Positions 53,585 to 64,000 of a stretch of DNA of 64,000 nucleotides are shown piece by piece. The translations under genes were made by a program, and so were the position numbers. The stretch comes from Chionis minor (lineage: Eukaryota; Chordata; Aves; Charadriiformes; Chionididae): assembly GCA_013398295.1 (NCBI GenBank), contig VZSF01006715.1, positions 72,322 to 136,321 on the forward strand. Direction: 5' to 3'. Numbering within the stretch: the stretch's first letter is position 1; each line of letters begins with the position of its first letter. The notes beneath the pieces were generated by a model. It worked only from the letters and a program-made list of their open reading frames with translations. It was not told where the DNA came from and made no database searches.

Positions 53585-54010
53585 TGGTCATTCACGCGAG
53601 CGCTCTAGAACCGACATTTTTCGACTCACAGCAGGGGGGTTTGGCGGGACTTGCGGGAGGCACCCGCCGCCCCGCACGGGCCCCGCGGCAGCCCCGGGCA
53701 GGGTGCGCTCCCCTAGACGCGCTCGACCCCCGAGGCGCGACCGCCCACCGCAGCCCCCGCCGCCGCCCTCGCCCACCNGGCTGACGTGGCTCGGGCCGCG
53801 CGCGGACTTTTCTCCCCGCAGAGAGGGCGAAAAGGGGTTCTTAGCCCTTCACCTCGCCGCGTACTGAGGCCGAAGGCGCCGTTCACAGCGGCGGTTCCCA
53901 GCGCGGGGCAGACTCGGCACCGCAGAGCTGGTTCCCCGCGCAGGGTTACGCTTACCGAAACAACGACATCGGGAAACCGAATAATAATTGTATGCCCCCG
54001 CGGGGAACGT
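53585..54010. promoter_or_regulatory. Orphan CpG island
   Basis: About 420 bases with very high GC and dense CpG, sharply bounded by AT-rich DNA. It contains GC-rich stretches, a TGACGTGG CRE-like word at 53783, and one ambiguous base at 53778. CpG islands in vertebrates nearly always mark promoters. No coding exon is recognised on either strand; frames of 66-100 codons exist but are Arg/Pro/Ala/Gly-rich, as any GC-rich frame would be. It lies about 2 kb beyond the ZDHHC21 stop and about 25 kb upstream of the NFIB alternative exon. It could drive a non-coding RNA, an unannotated NFIB 5' exon (minus strand) or a divergent plus-strand transcript running under ZDHHC21. Confidence 0.75.
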
Positions 54011-55208
54011 ATCAAGAATTCTTAAATGCTTGATCCTATTTCTTAATACGCTTCAGAACTGTATGACCTACTACCTACGGTAACTCTGATAATTGATTAG
54101 CTTGAAAAACTATGTTTTGCATATGAAAAGGATTTAAATACTGACACGTAAAACGAAACTGCTCCTATTCCCCTAGGTGTTTTCACAGAGACTGTAATAG
54201 CATAGAATTCCTTAAAAAAAGAGAGAATACAGCCATTACTTTATACGCGCATCCTTTTTCAAACACTGCTCCAGCCTTGCCATCCACTTCCCTCCAGCTT
54301 CCTTTTGTTTGAATATTGCTGCCAGTACCATCTTAAAGAAAGTCTAAACTCACGTCTAAAAATGCTGTGACAAAAGCAGCCTGAAAACATTAGGCCTGAA
54401 ATTTAAACGAATACTGCACCTACGTTTAAAAGGAGGGGGAAAGTGAAGCAGGTTCAAATGAGAGGTTTACAAAAGTTTAAAATTCAAGTGACTTTTAAGA
54501 TGCAGCTTTTGGGAGTTTCAATGGATCACCAAAACCTGTTGATTCAATACGGGACACCCAACATTGGCAGTGACCGCGTTAAGATTTTAAGGCAGCTGAT
54601 CTAAAAAGTCATTATGAATACCACCCATGACAACTCTAGCCTTTCTTTTTGAATTAACTGTTCACAAACGAACTATTATGCTCTCCAAACACAAAGCAGG
54701 TAAATTACATCCTGCTTTTCTGCCTTTTATTATCCTATTGCATGGCTGTCATTTAAGGTGGATCCCAGTCCTGTTAGGCTGGACAAAAACACAGCAAGCA
54801 GCGTAACTGAAAACATTGATCAAAATTTTTATGAAAAATTCACAGAACTTTCAAGAATCACCTCATGCTGATATTTGTATAGATACAGAGGGCTATAACA
54901 AATTACACAATTTTTCCAGGTACAGCAAAGCTGACTCCATACTTTGGGAATTGTCATTTTACCAGCTGTAACCTGAAGGATGTATTCCGTGATTAACAAC
55001 TTCCATATATAAAGGTCCCACAACAAGCTATCGTACATCAGTGTAGTACCCTAGTAAATCAGTTTACATTCTTTACTATACATGTTAGTAGCAAATATCT
55101 GTATTTATGTATAAATATTTTAAAGTATTTTCACATATATTTCCAATATACGAACAGAGCAATTGCAGGTAATCATGAATAAACAGAAGTAAATATAAAA
55201 TTTATAAC
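54011..55208. other. AT-rich DNA between the CpG island and ZDHHC21 3' end
   Basis: No gene seen. A further minus-strand AATAAA (TTTATT on plus, about 54727) lies here, so a longer ZDHHC21 3'UTR isoform reaching into this span is possible. Confidence 0.4.
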
Positions 55209-55214
55209 TTTATT
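55209..55214 (-). terminator. ZDHHC21: Candidate poly(A) signal AATAAA for ZDHHC21
   Basis: TTTATT on plus reads AATAAA on minus, followed within 40-70 bases by T/GT-rich sequence on the transcribed strand. It is the first canonical AATAAA I noticed after the stop. Use in vivo is unverified. Confidence 0.4.
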
Positions 55215-55480
55215 GACAATAGACTCTTCTTTATGGTACATTACACTAACGAATTAAATATACATTTTTTAGAAGTAGTTATTCTAGTATTTGCACCATA
55301 AAACCTCTCTGTTGAATTATTGCAAAGAAATTCTTGGAATATAGGGAAAACATGCTTTCTATCTGCATATTTTACCCTGGAATATTTCATCACTTTTGTT
55401 GACATAAAGACATGAATATTTTTCACTAAGATCATCATATCTATGCAGAAAGCTTTAAGAAGTAAGATTTTGCTATATAA

Positions 55481-55493
55481 ACACACACACACA
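55481..55493. repeat. (AC)n microsatellite
   Basis: Short AC dinucleotide run in the presumed ZDHHC21 3'UTR. Confidence 0.8.
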
Positions 55494-56097
55494 TAGGCGT
55501 ATTTATAAAAACCTCTCTGAGGACAGTTTCAGAAGAAGTCTGCCCCAGTTTTAAATGTTACTTTTTATAGTGCGGTGCTGCATGATTACTACTGCATATC
55601 ATAAATAAATGGCAGTATCAGGGAATCTTAAACACATGTAGCTGAAAAAAAAGACAAAATTATCTAGAAAGAACAACTGATAAAAAAAAAAACACTTTAA
55701 AAAATTCAAGGCAGAATAAGACACTTAGTGGGAAAGCTAACAATCAATGTAAACTTCAGTGTTTCCTACCAAAAAAAACTAGTAAAAAGAGGCAGTATCA
55801 AACAAATAGTGTAAGACTGCATTCCAGTCATTTGGTTTTGGTATTAACCTCAAAGGCAAAAGAAATCCCCTTGGAAAGGTAATCTGAAAGTAAATACACC
55901 TGAAGTTAAACATACAACTTGTATGAATCTCAGAACAGAATCAAGACCACTATTAAAATAAAGCCTGGGGCACGCTCTGATACCTATGATTGGTGGGTGG
56001 ATTTTAATTGACTTGGAGACTGTTACAGTCCCATTATCATAAAACCTGTAACGCATTTCCAGCATGGAGGACCCATCTGTGCCGACCATCCATCTGT

Positions 56098-56230
56098 TCA
56101 GACGTGATTGGCAAAGTGGTAGGGAACTCGTAGTGGTTGCCTCTGCCTGAAAGGAATAAACCACAGGATCTTCCAGTGAGTGCCAAAAACTTCTGAGAAG
56201 GTCTGCTGCCATGGCTTTCGGGGCCTTGAT
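56098..56230 (-). CDS. ZDHHC21: ZDHHC21 last coding exon (C-terminal 43 residues)
   Basis: ZDHHC21 is a four-helix membrane protein S-acyltransferase of the DHHC family that palmitoylates cysteines on signalling proteins. This exon follows a strong acceptor (CTGTCTTCTGTAG on minus, exon starts 56230), completes a split Ile codon with its first base, and reads SRPRKPWQQTFSEVFGTHWK, then Ile-Leu-Trp-Phe-Ile-Pro-Phe, a basic RQRQPLRVPYHFANHV tail and TGA at 56100-56098. The tail is the C-terminus of human ZDHHC21 as I remember it, with one likely difference (His for Arg in Gly-Thr-His-Trp). It is the cytoplasmic C-terminal segment and contains the PaCCT-type region (FSEVFG). Two other frames stay open across this exon and should be ignored. 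The upstream exon at 56812-56855 matches in phase. Confidence 0.95.
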
Positions 56231-56707
56231 CTACAGAAGACAGCATTATTAGTGAAAGACAGCACGCCCACGGTGCACTTCAGTCAGCTAGAACAATGCA
56301 GGTTGGCTGGGGATCCATTACTGGACTCTGATGAATTGTGTCCCAGCATCACAAATACAGCTTTTCTCTCATTACGGCACGCAGCTGAGACTCAACTTTG
56401 GAGAACAGAAACTCTCTGTGTCATCAATCAACCGAAGGCAACTTTTGAAGCAGAGGAGAACCTCAGAATCAATGAAATGTATGTCAAGACACAGCAGAAA
56501 GTGTCTTTTGATCTGTACTTTTGAAAGAAAATACAGTTCCACTGGATTTGGGTAGGGAAGGAACGGGAATAACATGAGGCTACTTCATGAGCAACCAATA
56601 TTAAAAGCTTAGTGAGCTGCTGATAGAGATAGGAAGTTCAGGGCACAGTACCATGCAAAATAATCTTAACAAAGTGCCTTTGGTTCCTTTTCTCTCTCAC
56701 ACAGTTA

Positions 56708-56739
<32 letters not shown>

Positions 56740-56811
56740 CCCCCCCCCTTTANAAAAGCGCTACTCCTTTAGCTTTTCAGCAAATAAATGTAGAAATTTT
56801 ACAGCACTTAC
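56231..56811 (-). other. ZDHHC21: ZDHHC21 last intron (581 bp)
   Basis: Bounded by a GTAAGTGCTG donor (56811 downward) and a TTCTGTAG acceptor (ends 56231) on the minus strand. It contains an A30 run (56709-56738), a C9 run (56740-56748) and an ambiguous base at 56753, that is, a T/G homopolymer pair on the sense strand. Plus-strand frames across it (about 56180-56524) are antisense artefacts. Confidence 0.9.
56709..56753. repeat. A30-G-C9 homopolymer block with ambiguous base
   Basis: Thirty A, one G and nine C in succession, then CTTTTA-like sequence ending with an N at 56753. The length is probably unreliable in this assembly. Confidence 0.9.
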
Positions 56812-56855
56812 ATGTCTTCACAACAGTTTGACATTTTTTCTATGCTTGTAGTGTC
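56812..56855 (-). CDS. ZDHHC21: ZDHHC21 penultimate coding exon (44 bp)
   Basis: On the minus strand a TTTTCTTCAACAG acceptor precedes GACACTACAAGC, and the exon reads Asp-Thr-Thr-Ser-Ile-Glu-Lys-Met-Ser-Asn-Cys-Cys-Glu-Asp plus two bases (AT) of an Ile codon, then a GTAAGTGC donor. The peptide DTTSIEKMSNCCEDI is identical to human ZDHHC21 as I remember it, immediately before SRPRKPWQQ. It covers the segment just after the fourth transmembrane helix. Thr-Ser-Ile-Glu aligns with the family's conserved TTxE motif needed for acyltransferase activity. The start phase is 0 and the end phase is 2, matching the next exon. The exon is too short to stand out as an open frame. Confidence 0.95.
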
Positions 56856-57562
56856 CTGTTGAAGAAAACACAATGAAAAAGTATTTACATTCCTAACTGT
56901 TAAAATGTCATTATGAAGGCAACTAAATAAAGCAGGGAATCAATTCTTAGCATACCCTGCTTTGGCATTAGTCCAGTAGGTTACATATTACTCATGCACT
57001 GTATTAAACAGCTGTGAAATTATATGCACAAATTTACTCAGTCTGCTCAATGATTTTTACAAACATGATGTGAAACTATACTGTGTAGTTTTACTGTGAC
57101 AGCACATACCACAGAATGTCAACAAAAACTTACAGCATTATTACAGCTAAAATTAATTCAGATATTACAATTAATTCATGGGACATTCAGAAGTAATGTA
57201 ACGTATACTGTTGCCTTACTTTTCACAAGCACTTATTCCAGACTTGGAGCAGTCCACTGAGATAGCCACAGGAAAATTTAGTAAAATGCAACTATTAACA
57301 GATGTAGTATTTTGAAAAGCAGGAGATACTAAGAAGTTTTTAAAATAGTTATCATCATGAGTAATGTAATGCAAACACCACCACTAGCAATATACCATCA
57401 GTTTCCCTAGTCTCTACAGGTAAATATCCAATATAAAAACTATTCTCTTAAAATGCAACAAAAACTAAATAATGTGCAGAGTAAAGGCACTCCTGCAGCT
57501 AACAGTAAATTAAGCCCATACTTCACTTTTCTGAACATGATTAATCTAGTGAGTCACAAAGT

Positions 57563-57595
57563 TTTATAATTAATTTATAATTAATTTATAATTAA
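57563..57595. repeat. Three tandem copies of an 11-bp AT unit
   Basis: TTTATAATTAA is repeated exactly three times (57563, 57574, 57585). Intronic minisatellite-like repeat. Confidence 0.9.
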
Positions 57596-58654
57596 ATTAA
57601 ATCAATTTAAGCTTAGATCATGCCCAAATAAAACTTTTAAAACTAGCAATAGCACTTTTCTCTCACTTTTGCACTATACATTTAACAAAAAAGCTTGCTT
57701 TGCAAGTATCACTTCAATTCTAACTCCAGCAGTATTAGTGTTTTCAATGCACATTCATAGTTCACTATGTCCCAAAATCACTCATGAGGTCCAAAATACA
57801 GTACTTGAAATATTTCTCGTGGTTCCATGTCCTTTTCATGGCAGCTTGATAGTTCCCTTTGCTGTTCATTGATTTAGGCATGCACATAATGCACCTGTCA
57901 AATTACACTAGTGTTTGAATGAAACTAAGAGCTACCCTCTATTGTCCCAGCCATACAGAGACACAAGGGCTGTGGTTTAATTAGCCTGTGACTTCATTGT
58001 CATCTAGAAACGCTACCTAGCAATAAAACCATACCATCTTCCTTGATTGTTCCTGCCATCAGTGCGTCCAGTTCAGTGCTGGCACTGCTGGGATTCTGCC
58101 ACCACCTTTCATAAAGCTTTGGAGGGGAACGGTGAAATGTGAGTTGGAAATAACATACAGGAAGCTGCTTCCCTGCTTCACCAGAAGTGGGTGGCCTCAA
58201 CTCCTCTTGCCAAACTTTGTCCTTCTAAATCCACTTCGCAGCTCTGGCGAGTTTTGCAACAGGACCCCTCGCCACATGCTAAATGGAAAACACCTTAATT
58301 CTGCCCACGACCTACCCAGCTGAATTCCTGACACACTATAGCAAAGGACAGAAGTCCCCTCTTCTCACACCAATCTACCGGGATGCCCAAGTTCCTCCCT
58401 GTTTCTGCAGAGAAGGCATGCCCACTGCAGACTACACCAACCACTCTGGCCCCATCATTAGGTGGACCTGCACAACCGCTCAGCAGGGAGAGAGGACACC
58501 ACCGGAAGCAGCAGACTGTCAATGCTGTCTGTTGTTTCCATTCCCATAGATGAGCCGCTGCTTCTCTCCACCTCATGGGCCTCTCCAGCATATTCCCCCT
58601 CACCTGCCACAGGTGGCAGGAAAGCAACACTAGACACAAGCCATTCTCCTTGTC

Positions 58655-58684
58655 ACGGCAGGGCAGGGCAGGACAGGACAGGAC
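58655..58684. repeat. GGCAG/GGACA pentanucleotide repeat
   Basis: Three GGCAG-type units pass into three GGACA-type units in the GC-richer intronic patch. The repeat gives a cysteine/proline-rich peptide on minus by chance. Confidence 0.75.
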
Positions 58685-59445
58685 TGCACAGCCAAGGGAT
58701 ACTCTGCTTCCTTGGGCTCTTTGTTCGACTCCGGGAGAACAAACACCACCTTTTCTGACCACAGAAAATCACACACAGCTTTCTGAATGACAAGGACCAA
58801 GTAAGCACAGATATTACTTCCATGATATTTTGGTGAGGTTGTTAACGGTGTTTTCGTGAGAGCCACAGCTCCTTCCATAACTGCAACAATATATCAGCTC
58901 TAGGAATTATTCTCCGGTCAACTCAAAGCTGTCTATCTGATAGTACAACACTGGATCGTTAGAAAGCAATGATTGCTAATGATTTTTTGTACGACAGTAG
59001 CATGCTAGTCCAGACTACAATTTATGTCTAGCTATCAAAGATTTGTTATCATTTCACAAAAGCAGCCTTAAAACAGCCTTGGGTGCAGAAGTAACATAAT
59101 AAAATAATACCTTAAATATGGCTTTTTGCTGTTTCTCCACATTTTTTATTCATTGATACATTTGTACTGCCCCTAAAATACCGTATTTGAGATTTCTGGA
59201 GGAATTCCCAGGTTGGGAACTGGGGGTTCTATTTCTTTTTAATTATCATGGCATGTTATCAAGACCTGAATGATGCTCATCAGGGTCTACTCCCCTCAAA
59301 AAATGTAACCCATTAAATTAACAACCTAACTGAAAGCACCAAAACAGGAACTGCAGAAAATGATTGAAGAAAAGACTGTCAAGCTTCCACACCTTTAAAA
59401 CATACTGAGAATTTTAGTTGGATAGGAAGCCAAAGGAAATCCTCC

Positions 59446-59470
59446 CTTCTTTCCTTCCTTCCTTCCTTCT
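59446..59470. repeat. (TTCC)n microsatellite
   Basis: About five consecutive TTCC units in the ZDHHC21 intron. Confidence 0.85.
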
Positions 59471-62375
59471 TCTATTAAAATGCCAACATCTACTTTAGAA
59501 TACTTTTGCTTTACAGTAAAAGAACTGGGACTAAGCAGTGAATCCCTTGCTTCTGGGATACTTTTTCAGAATTAAAAAAACTTTATAGCTGCAATTTAAA
59601 AGCTGTGAACTAGGACTGGAGGGAATGGGAGGAAACATCCCTCTGAAGTTTAGCTGCTTAACAAGTGCTAGTGACTGAACCTAAGAAACCCAATTCCCCT
59701 CACAGCTTCCTTCCCCCGACGCTGCTGCCAAACAGCTGGGCTCGTTCGAAATGTCCTTTCATTTGAGAGTGAAACAATTTACCTTTTTGCATGAAAGTGA
59801 AACTTCACAGCAACCCAGGAAACTTGGTAGCCCCTCTGGAGACAGGACAGGAAGGAAAGGGAGAGGGCTGCAGTTGAGTTTTGGCCCATTATTTAAGGCT
59901 TTCTTCTCAGACAAACGAATTTTTCTTCTTTTGGAGATGGGAGGACCAGAATAACCACAAATCTTCTGAATGACAAGGTGTTCTGTTCACCAACACATCT
60001 CACAAATGGCTTTCAACCAGAATATCATCTCTCGTAATTATGCATTTGATGCATGCCAAGGTTTTGCTATAACATCAGCATTACTGTGTTCAGCCTAAGA
60101 GGCTTTGGCTGTCTGCATCTACTATCCGCTTGGATTACTATTAATACAAATAGAACTCCACTAAGATTTTTTTTTTCTCCCCAGACCCACAGCTAATGCT
60201 GATGTTAAAATCTTTTGGAGAACTGGCACGCATCCAAAAGTTGAAAATAACTTGGTATGAGCAAACATGGCGCATGTATTGAGTCCTAGTAATCTCTATC
60301 TCCAAAAGTCCCACAAAATTTACAATTGCATAGAAGACAAAACTGACTAACCCACAACTGGTTAATTGCACATGATGCCTCATCTGGACCCCCAAAGTCA
60401 TCAAACAGATGGGAAAGAACTCTTGTTCATGCACCTGGTTATTCAGAGATATATACCTAATGACATGCATCTTAAAACAACTAGGAAAAAAAAAATCATA
60501 CCTCAGTGAGAAAGGCAAAAGAAATTAGAGGAAATAAACATAGCAATTATTAACAACACATCACTTTGAAACAAGAGGAAAAGGGCAAAGGGTTTAGATT
60601 CTGCTGAGGGGGTGATGAATGTTTTTTTGCTTTGAGGACTTACTACGAGTCTGTAAGAGCAGCTTGTCCACCCTAAGTGAAGTAAACTACTGCCATAGCT
60701 AAGACTGATATGAGAGGAATGGAGAGGCATTTGTACGAGCTGACTGAATTCTGCAGACCAACTTAAGCTTCATTTGCAAATGAATGCACCTGTGTTAGCC
60801 ACTAAGACAAATATATCTTTCACATCTGTATTTGTAATTAGCATAACCGACCACCTGAAAAAAAAAAAAAGGTTTTTTTGAAAGATCGCATGCACTCTTT
60901 AACAAACTCTGCTAGAGGATGGAGTTCATCATGAACTAATTTATCATGGAAGAAACACATGGAAAGAGCATTTTCCTCTTACTGACTCATGTTTTCCAAA
61001 GGAGAAGCTGTAATTTGTAACTCACAGGACTAACTCCAAAGCACCCAGCCACAATCTCTTGTTCAATTTTTCTTGTGTGTTTGCTTAAAGTGATGTGTAT
61101 TCGATACCACTCTATTTAATACTTGCAATAGAAGAAGATAAGCTTTATGCCACGCTTCCTTAATACAGTATTTTTAACTACTCAGTGTATAAGAATCACC
61201 AGGAAAGTCTGATAAAGCAGAAAGACAAAAAAAAAAAAAGAAACAAAACTTGCAAGCCTTCCTGGATTTGCAGCCATTGCTTTTATCCAAAACTGCAAGA
61301 CAGCATATCCTCTATCTGAACAATACATTTTTTCATTCTTTTTATCTAACTTCCTTTCACTGTGTGTATGTAAATGACAGGTGAGCAACTGAACATCTCA
61401 TAGAAAAAGTACTTCCTATTTCAGAAATTGTCCTTTTTGGCATTGATTACCTTTTCAGTTTACATTTGGCTACTTTTTAGCATTCCTTTCTTAATTTAGA
61501 CTTCTTATATAAGATCATATGATAAACTTTGTCAAGTACAGCTAAGTTCAACCTGAAAATTACTAGTTCAGTTTCAACTTTAAATCCCTAAACCAGAGAA
61601 TTGTGTGCAAAAGGAAGAATGAAGCTACACTATATTATATCTAAGGAATATTCCTACACTCCTCTGTGCTCTGATGAATTTAGTTAAAAAGATTTCGAAT
61701 GTATTTGTCAGATATTAGAAAATTATTCAGTGAAAAGAAAACCTCTGATAACAAATTAGGAACACATCTACACAGAAGATGATATAAACAGATCTCTTCA
61801 GTCTATTTCAAGTCCATGGCACCTTAGGTGCAGATAGATGCATGACAGCAACAGACATGACAAAACAGATTATTTTTCTTGATATTTAAAATACCTTCTT
61901 AAGATAAAAATATTAAGGAAAAAATGCTCAGGAAGGCTAGCTGTTGACCTCCCTCACATGAAAGCCTTATTAATGGTACAATGTCTAAATTTCATGAGCA
62001 ACATTTAAACAAAGTGTACTCAGTCCCCAGAACACTCAAATACCATTATTATACTTATTTTCATTTGGTTAAAGGTACTTCCTTTACTGTTTAGAAAAAT
62101 ACTGAGTTGTAAAAGGATTTCCCTCTTTGCGTAAACATGGGGTATTTTTGGCATGATATTTTTGACTGTCTGCACACTATAAACTCACTTTGATTAAATT
62201 TTCCAACATGCTTTTCCTTGATAGTATTGTAAATAATTAACTTCACCCCACTTTACCTAAAACCATGTAGTGATTTAAATAAAACAGGTGAGATCTTTTG
62301 CCACTTAAGTGTGTCTTACACTTGAATTTATTCTTACATTTTAAGTAGCTCATGAAAAAGTTTTTTTAAATAAAC

Positions 62376-62378
<3 letters not shown>

Positions 62379-62412
<34 letters not shown>
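62379..62412. repeat. T34 homopolymer
   Basis: Thirty-four T in a row. On the ZDHHC21 sense strand this is A34, but no AATAAA or recognisable element precedes it, so it is treated as a simple repeat. Confidence 0.9.
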
Positions 62413-62413
<1 letters not shown>

Positions 62414-64000
62414 ATGGTAAGTAGGTGTTTAAGACTGTCAGGATACATTAGAATCATTAGAAATGTTAAACAAATTGCTAGTCTATTTGAGAAAAATAAG
62501 GTAAAGATACAAAAGACTTTACATAGTTAACAAAATCCCCTTCAAAGACTAGGACGTTACTAATACCTGACAATTTAATCTATAGGACTTTATGCGGTCT
62601 TCTAATAGATTTACCTATAGATGGATAAAAGGTAGTGACAGGAAAAGGGGAAAGGATAAGAGTAACGGGGAACATACAGACAGATCTTAATATGAACTTA
62701 TTTTCTGTTACATCTCTAATTTCAAATTACTGTTTTGATTTATAGTTCATATACCTTTTGCTCTCCCTGTACAGTTACTTTACATCTTATACTGTATTAT
62801 AGCCAGGTAAAGAATACATTTGCCAGGGAATCATAATTTCCCCTTCCAATCCTAATTTCTTCTGTGCTAAACTTAATTACAAGGATTAATAGTTCCTTGA
62901 TTACATTTCTGCCATGCTTGAAAAAACAGGAAAAGCCCTTAGTATTTCACTAATCAAAATAGTACTTAATAGATTATCTGATTAAAGATATGATTATAAA
63001 TATTTTTAATTATAAGATACTTATTTTTAAAGACAAAAAGCATTTTAGCACAACTAGATCAGTTGTGTACGCTGCATATTAAAGCAGCAACAGATCAACA
63101 CTAGGAATATGCAAAGAATTAAAAAGCCTTTGGTTTTATTAGTAGAATAACCGCAGTTACACTTCCATAATTTTGCATTTCAACCTCTGTAAAATTTTGT
63201 CTGATTACAGCAGAGCAAAGCATTTTAGATTTTTCACTGGCATTTTTATTGTTTGCATTTCAGTTTTTTATTGTATTATTAAATGAAGTAATACTCCTAA
63301 AGAAAATTAACTGCTGAAAATATTCCTTTGGAATAAATATATTAGAAAATTAATTCTTAGAATTTCCATCTTTTTCTAATTTCCTTAAAAGGAAGTTTTT
63401 GTCCTTTTGAGATGAAAAGAAGCCCTGAGCAAAACGAATGATGTTCCTCACTACATATTCACTGTATCAGACAGACTAAGTAAAATAGTTAAAATATATG
63501 AATCAGTAAGTTCAAGACATTCATGTGGAGATGGATCTGTTTACAAGAACAACAAAAAATAGCTGGCGAAATGTATTTGCTACTTGAAGGTGAAAAGGAG
63601 AAACACTGCAACAATAATGAAACACAGCACTTAACAAATATCAGTATTTTAACATGCTTCTAAGGGGAAAAATTTATGTGGTAGCCATCATATTATGCAC
63701 CAGACAGACCACTGAACACCAGTTTTTAAAACTATTTTCCTTTCCATCCTCCCCAAACCAAATAAAGGGAAATTTCTCTCTACCATATCCACACAGTACT
63801 GATGCACCAGGATACTGGCATATCACTGTACACCATTCAAACAGTTAATTAAGAGGAAACCCCGGTAGCATTAATTAAATTAATAAAGTCACTGTCCACT
63901 TAGTTTATGATAATACACCCACTAGCTTGCACAAAGACCACATGGTATCTGTTAAATTTATAAAAGCCCATCCGTTACATAGGTTCTGCCCTAGAGAAAC

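Larger units (their letters stand above)
55209..56097 (-). other. ZDHHC21: ZDHHC21 3' untranslated region (extent inferred)
   Basis: Sequence following the ZDHHC21 stop codon on the minus strand. It is AT-rich, contains many minus-strand stops in all frames in its distal part, and reaches a candidate poly(A) signal at 55209-55214, about 880 bases past the stop. It includes a short (AC)n run at 55481-55493. The end is a guess because long and alternative 3'UTRs are common. Confidence 0.5.
56856..64000 (-). other. ZDHHC21: ZDHHC21 intron (inferred, extends past window)
   Basis: The exon that should precede the 44-base exon encodes the third and fourth membrane helices (expected to include Gly-Leu-Phe-Tyr-Thr-Gln-Leu). 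I searched the minus strand for it and for the Asp-His-His-Cys exon and found neither, so the intron is at least 7.1 kb, or the exon is too diverged for me to see. A GC-richer patch at 58180-58720 has open frames on both strands without recognisable protein. The remainder is AT-rich DNA with simple repeats. Confidence 0.65.

Noticed and set aside
53584..54025. Arg/Pro/Ala-rich ORFs on both strands of the 53.6-54.0 kb CpG island
   Set aside because: This is composition-driven. No motif, splice sites or family similarity was seen, and the island is kept only as a regulatory feature.
56180..56524. 114-codon plus-strand ORF
   Set aside because: It is antisense to the ZDHHC21 last exon and intron, with no independent support.
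58000..58200. Minus-strand frame containing a protein-like stretch (Leu-Tyr-Glu-Arg-Trp-Trp-Gln-Asn-Pro)
   Set aside because: It does not match any part of ZDHHC21, and the possible donor (GATG/GTATGG) is weak with no clear acceptor.
60141..60518. 125-codon minus-strand ORF in the ZDHHC21 intron, considered as a membrane-helix exon
   Set aside because: Compared with the expected ZDHHC21 helices and DHHC domain, no alignment was found. It ends in low-complexity sequence.
62379..62412. Poly(A) tail of a processed pseudogene or retroelement on the minus strand
   Set aside because: No AATAAA and no recognisable gene or element body lies upstream on the minus strand.

Overview
This is vertebrate nuclear DNA, almost certainly from a bird. 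The evidence is a truncated CR1 LINE with the 8-bp terminal repeats typical of avian CR1 (44993-45157), large AT-rich non-coding spans, many microsatellites, and short GT-AG-bounded exons. The window is mostly non-coding. Three protein-coding exons can be supported, all on the minus strand, from two genes that are neighbours in other amniotes: ZDHHC21 (palmitoyltransferase) and NFIB (nuclear factor I/B). In human these two genes lie in the same order and orientation on 9p22-p23, and that segment corresponds to the avian Z chromosome, so a Z-linked window is likely. The Z assignment is established knowledge plus inference and cannot be read from the bases.

Layout, low to high coordinate. 1-28140 reads as intron of the long NFIB transcript. 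It is AT-rich and holds scattered microsatellites, a degenerate CR1 relic (about 10150-10400), a diverged 148-bp tandem duplication (17572-17861), a few GC-richer islands, and low-repeat stretches that look like conserved non-coding DNA. 28141-28236 is the alternative first coding exon of NFIB: 32 codons, ending at a perfect GTAAGT donor. A CpG-rich, GC-box-bearing segment (about 28630-29060) lies upstream of it on its transcribed strand and is the likely promoter. A 36-base assembly gap inside an A/T homopolymer sits about 60 bases into the intron.

29061-53580 is the NFIB-ZDHHC21 intergenic space. It contains the CR1 copy, a GC-rich block with a tRNA-like SINE sequence at its end (45470-45980), a short CR1-type tail at 31450, and simple repeats. 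An isolated CpG island at about 53590-54010 lies roughly 2 kb beyond the ZDHHC21 stop codon and has no recognised gene attached.

55209-64000 is the 3' part of ZDHHC21: a probable 3'UTR with a candidate poly(A) signal, the last coding exon (56098-56230), a 581-bp intron with A30/C9 homopolymers and one ambiguous base, a 44-base penultimate exon (56812-56855), and at least 7.1 kb of the next intron. The catalytic DHHC exons were not found and should lie beyond 64000.

No bacterial or viral operon, CRISPR array, rRNA or functional tRNA gene was seen, and nothing here makes a convincing case for an undescribed biological system. The most useful results are the NFIB alternative first exon with its promoter, the orphan CpG island, and the tandem duplication inside the NFIB intron.
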